Source of the DNA: Synergistaceae bacterium
GTDB lineage: Bacteria > Synergistota > Synergistia > Synergistales > Synergistaceae
NCBI GenBank assembly: GCA_012513245.1
Contig: JAAZCN010000367.1
Location: 1 to 6,895, forward strand
DNA: 6,895 bases
Direction: 5' to 3'
Numbering within the stretch: position 1 is the stretch's first letter; each line of letters opens with the position of its first letter. The position numbers were made by a program, and so were the translations under genes. The notes under the pieces were generated by a model, which was not told the origin of the DNA, made no database searches, and saw nothing but the letters and a program-made list of their open reading frames with translations. Below are positions 6,817-6,895 of the stretch, piece by piece.

Positions 6817-6893
6817 AATTCTCCGCAGCGTTAGCGCTGCAAATTCTCCAGCGGACGGCCTACCCGCGAATTCACCGCTTGACAGAGTCAAGC
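6817..6893. repeat. Array of palindromes separated by AATTC(T/A)CC
   Basis: AATTCTCC at 6817 and 6842 and AATTCACC at 6869 each precede a different inverted repeat: GCAGCG-TTAG-CGCTGC (6825-6840), a weak GCGG/CCGC pair (6851-6867), and GCTTGAC-AGA-GTCAAGC (6877-6893). Periods are 25 and 27 bases. The array may continue past the window edge. Just before it, the AT-rich stretch 6783-6816 has ATCTTT three times. No gene is recognised here. Confidence 0.55.
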
Positions 6894-6895
6894 AA

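Noticed and set aside
6721..6894. Minus-strand open frame of 57 codons running off the right edge, with two GEF peptide repeats
   Set aside because: It ends inside the interspersed repeat core, and differences between the two repeat copies do not favour synonymous positions in this frame. No start codon or family resemblance is visible, so it is better explained by the palindrome array and repeat.
6371..6895. CRISPR array
   Set aside because: The repeats are either too long and only two copies (88 bases) or too short (8 bases) with palindromic, irregular intervals. There are no uniform spacers and no cas genes.

Overview
The window carries a tightly packed, wholly plus-strand gene cluster from a bacterium. 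It starts inside uvrC, runs through a complete riboflavin biosynthesis set (ribD, ribE, ribBA, ribH), and ends with serS. After serS comes about 640 bases with no convincing gene, dense in repeats and hairpins. The organism cannot be named from the sequence. Moderate base composition, heavy use of AGA/AGG and ATA codons, strong Shine-Dalgarno sites and the order ribD-ribE-ribBA-ribH (as in Bacillus and many other Firmicutes and anaerobes) suggest a Gram-positive-like or anaerobic lineage. Synergistota is my best guess, but this is inference only.

Positions 2-1450 hold uvrC, the incision nuclease of nucleotide excision repair, cut off at its 5' end by the window edge. The recognisable domains are present, except that the roughly 110-residue segment that usually lies between the UVR motif and the endonuclease domain is almost entirely absent. 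Positions 1447-4982 hold the rib genes. ribD begins on a TTG that overlaps the uvrC stop, ribE begins inside the end of ribD, the ribBA Shine-Dalgarno site overlaps the ribE stop, and ribH follows after 36 bases. serS (4982-6253) overlaps the ribH stop by one base. The six genes look like one transcription and translation unit. No room exists in the window for an FMN riboswitch, so any such control would lie upstream of uvrC.

Together, RibBA supplies both precursors (from GTP and ribulose 5-phosphate), RibD deaminates and reduces the pyrimidine branch, RibH makes lumazine, and RibE makes riboflavin. The phosphatase step and the FMN/FAD-forming kinase are not encoded here.

Positions 6254-6895 are a mosaic of repeats: a hairpin with a GAAA loop, a GC-rich tandem tract, two copies of an interspersed repeat sharing an 88-base core at about 90% identity (one copy seems to carry an extra segment of about 80 bases folding into hairpins), a terminator-like hairpin in the repeat core, and a small array of palindromes each preceded by the motif AATTC(T/A)CC. 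This region resembles REP/BIME-type interspersed palindromic elements. With the shortened UvrC, it is the part of the window least explained by known annotation. I see no evidence for a complete new defence or mobile system.
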